Source: Carex sylvatica (Eukaryota; Streptophyta; Magnoliopsida; Poales; Cyperaceae). Taken from it: a DNA stretch of 64,000 nt. Positions 61,435 to 64,000 of the stretch are shown in pieces (position 1 is the stretch's first letter; the number at the start of each line of letters is the position of its first letter). Below the pieces are notes generated by a model. That model was not told the origin of the DNA, ran no database searches, and saw only the letters and a list, made by a program, of their open reading frames with translations. A program made the position numbers and the translations under genes. Location: NCBI GenBank assembly GCA_964058845.1, contig CAXKVR010000118.1, positions 169,615-233,614 on the forward strand. Reading direction: 5' to 3'.

Positions 61435-61760
61435 CAAATAGCTCTAAAATCTATCATATTGATTTCAAGTGATGCGTGTATATACATATTTTTTGAAATT
61501 TCGAATCAATTGAGCAGAAAGTCAAGTGGTCAAATTTAGAAGGTTCATAATTAATTTTGTTGCATTCATTTTTTTGCACGCTTTTTGACTACTTGAACCT
61601 ATACAAAATTAATTTGAAAATTAATTTTGTTTGTTTGTAAACACATCACTCGTAGGTAGACAGATTTTAACTGCTCGAATTAGTTATTTAAAGTCAATTC
61701 GATATATTTTAGAATTGAGTTTACAAAAAAATTTCGTTAACTTTTAGAACATCTTAGTTC
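61435..61760. mobile_element. F2-family foldback, left-truncated
   Basis: Ends TTAGTTCTACTC, the inverse of the GAGTAGAACTAGGG end of the complete element at 48241. Both arms are present through ATTTCAAGTGATGCGTG and its partners, but the left terminus is replaced by sequence from the preceding foldback. Confidence 0.65.
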
Positions 61761-62043
61761 TACTCTTTTGTAAATCTCTCAAAATTTATTTCTAATGAGT
61801 GATTAGAAATTAATTTTTTTTATCAATATAACATTTTGAAAAAAATAAAAAAATGTATAAATCAGAATTATAAATAAAATTGCTATCTAATTAAAAATTT
61901 TAATATCCTAAAATTATTAACACATGGGTACACGGAACGGTTCTTTAAAAATCGAGAGAGACGCCACAGCTACCGAGGCATAGGCTTTAGTCTTTTTCTG
62001 CCGGGTTCGTCTTCCAGTCTTCTTTCATTCTTCATTTCTTCTG

Positions 62044-62046
<3 letters not shown>

Positions 62047-62080
<34 letters not shown>
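62047..62080. repeat. (CT)n tract in the SINA-like 5' leader
   Basis: An uninterrupted CT-dinucleotide run of about 34 bp, just 17 bp before the ATG at 62097. Such tracts are frequent in plant 5' leaders and often polymorphic. Confidence 0.85.
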
Positions 62081-62083
<3 letters not shown>

Positions 62084-62096
62084 AGGATAGGCTGCC

Positions 62097-63341
62097 ATGG
62101 CGCCGAAGCGGAGAAAGACGCAAAATGGAGAAGGAGAGACTTCTGATTCTCCTCCTCCTGCTGAAGAAGAGACTGGAGGAGAGACTTTCTCTCCGAGAGC
62201 TTCAAATGAAGAAGAGACGGGAAAAGAAGATTCTTCCAAAGAAATCGTGAGAGCAGAAAAATCGAATTCTGCTACTTCAAGTGAAGAGAAGGTTCTTCAA
62301 GTGACAATCAACCCTGACGCACTGAAATGCCTCATTTGCTTTGATCCGTTGCGCCCTCCAATTCGTCAAGTTCGTTCTTTTCAATATTATTCTCTGGAAA
62401 TGTATCTCTTTTATCTTCTGGTTTGCTTATATGCTCCATCCATTTTCAGCACCTTTATAATTTTTCGAAAACTTGTGAACAAATTTATCATATTGTCTAG
62501 CATTGAACTACACCAACAGTTTCCATCATTTGCACTTTTGCATTGAACACTATCAAGCATTTTTTTTGTTTCTACCTTGTTATTGGAAATATAAAAACTG
62601 AATCACATACTTTTTGGCAGTGCCAGAATATTCATGCGGCGCATGTGGCGTGTCTCTCCTGCTGGTCAAAATTACAAAACAAGTGTCCCACCTGCGGGGA
62701 GTTTATAGGGCCTCGCATATTCCCATTTGAGGCTGTGTTGGAAGCAATAGAAATATCTTGTCCAAATGCCAATTTCGGATGCGTTGAGATTATTTCGTAC
62801 TCACAGATTCAAAAGCACACTCAACAGTGTGAGTTTAGGCCGTCTGATTGCGCAATACCAGAATGTGCTAAAATGGTCATCCCAGGTATACCTTTTTGCT
62901 GGTCAATACATTTTTGTTCTAGTATTAGTACTACAAATCAACAGACAAAAAAATGCAGGATTTAATATTGCCAAGTGTTGGTACAACACAGTTGTACTGT
63001 TCCCGATTTAAATTTAAACTACAAATATAAAGCTTACTAAATCATTTGTCTTAATTATGCGAGCCTTCATTTGCAAACCTTAATTTCTCAATTTTTCTGA
63101 CGGAAGTTTATTTGCAAAATCAAAGTTTGTTTGTATTATAAATAAATGAATGATTACATCAAATAAAACTTGAACAATAACTGCAACTTGTATCAAAATA
63201 GACGAACAAGGTGAGGAGACGATTTCAGGGGAGATTCAGAGGGAGGATCCACCACAGCCATCACAAATGGAGCGGATACAGGAAGAGCGTCCCAAGAGAA
63301 AGAGGAAAGAGAAGGTGCCGTACACACCATCGACCCGTTAG
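62097..63341 (+). CDS. SINA-like RING E3 ligase, truncated with basic tail
   Basis: Probably an E3 ubiquitin ligase of the plant SINA-like family. Exon 1 62097-62369 (91 codons, acidic Ser/Glu-rich, then LKCLICFDPLRPPIRQ); intron GT-AG; exon 2 62621-62885 (RING remainder CPTCGEFIGPRIFPF, then SIAH-type finger SCPNANFGCVEI, HTQQC and CAIPEC); exon 3 63202-63341, whose first two bases complete an Asp codon. Total 678 nt, 225 residues, phase maintained. Usual family members are roughly 280-350 residues and continue into the second finger and a TRAF-like substrate domain; here those are missing. Exon 3 instead codes an acidic-to-basic tail ending PKRKRKEKVPYTPSTR. The RING has three extra residues (HAA before HVAC) from a 9-bp tandem repeat at 62633-62650. 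The exon 3 acceptor (AAAATAG) is weak, so it could instead be an incidental frame. Confidence 0.78.
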
Positions 63342-63344
63342 TTG

Positions 63345-64000
63345 GCGATCTTTTACTTGTTACTTCGTTAGTATGTTTTTGGAACTGTTATTTGGTTGTT
63401 ATGTTGTGACAGACTTTTATTACATATATATGTTCAACTTTTATAATATTCTTATTTATATATTAGATACTTATATTTTGATATTCGTTTTTTATTCAAC
63501 TTTTAACGTATGTTCTGCTTTTATTTTATCATATTATGCTTTTATACATACAACTTACAACGTACATGATAAATCAAAATTTCATAATTCTACAACCACA
63601 AAAATAATATGAATTCCACAATTTTTACACAAAACATATTTAAAAAAAAAAAAATTAGGTTGGCGCGCATCCTCAGCTCCAGTATGCACATCAAGCGGCA
63701 GGATACACACTAGCTAAGCTTAATGTGCGCTCTGGATAACATGGGTGATAACTTTTTAATTCTGTGAGTTATGATGGTGTTTGTTTAATTTTGAATTAAC
63801 GAGGTGTTAACTAAAAAAACTTGGGCTTTTTTTTTTTTTAATGTTCTCTTTGCCTTGGATTGAAGCCTTTGAAAATATGTGCCCCAACAGTGATACGACT
63901 ATACAGGGCTCCCGTATATTCATACAACTCGATACAAAAATGTCTATCCAAAATATTAATACTAAAGTGCACCCCTTGACAAGTTGACATATGATTACAG
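63345..64000. other. Spacer downstream of the SINA-like gene
   Basis: No gene supported. An AT-rich 3' region up to 63650 could hold poly-A signals. 63878-63985 (GTGCCCCAACAGTGATACG to AAAGTGCACCCC) is a copy of the repeat interrupted at 45034-45408, and so the unoccupied form of that target. Confidence 0.5.

Overview
This window is plant nuclear DNA, most likely from a eudicot. It is strongly AT-rich. It has GT-AG introns, plant gene families (SINA-like RING ligase, DRB-type dsRNA-binding protein, plant ePHD protein) and plant transposons (RICESLEEPER-type hAT, MULE and PIF MITEs, a tRNA-derived SINE). The species cannot be fixed from sequence alone. No prokaryotic or organellar gene block is present.

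Layout. 0-11 kb: MITE-rich spacer with a candidate small secreted-peptide locus (about 4.1-4.7 kb), a broken ePHD-finger fragment (5.6-6.0 kb, minus) and a 0.45 kb segmental duplication. 11.2-24.1 kb: two adjacent tandem arrays. The first is a higher-order array of ten ~0.5 kb modules and five ~1 kb modules. The second has units of about 1.13-1.15 kb. Splice-bounded open blocks inside and on both sides of the arrays all read on the minus strand, so the whole stretch to about 25.1 kb may be one gene with internally amplified exons and introns. I do not recognise the product. 25-38 kb: gene-poor spacer with foldback elements, a SINE, a tandem duplication, hAT-like MITEs and a 2.7 kb LTR-like insertion. 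38.2-42.2 kb: a complete 3.94 kb hAT element with TIRs, an 8-bp target duplication and a four-block transposase that carries a frameshift. 42-51 kb: MITEs, including a 1.24 kb near-perfect palindrome. 51.5-52.6 kb: a DRB-like gene with three dsRNA-binding units and at least two frame breaks, probably a pseudogene. 52.8-60.3 kb: a 2.6 kb direct segmental duplication, each copy carrying the same non-autonomous hAT, followed by a cluster of foldbacks. 62.1-63.35 kb: a three-exon SINA-like gene that joins in frame to a basic tail in place of the substrate-binding domain.

No pathway links these genes. The dominant story is transposons and local duplication. At least nine MULE-type non-autonomous insertions have 9-bp target duplications that can be read directly (eight clear, one less so), and at least three non-autonomous hAT-type insertions have 8-bp ones. 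The best-supported coding loci are the hAT transposase and the SINA-like gene.
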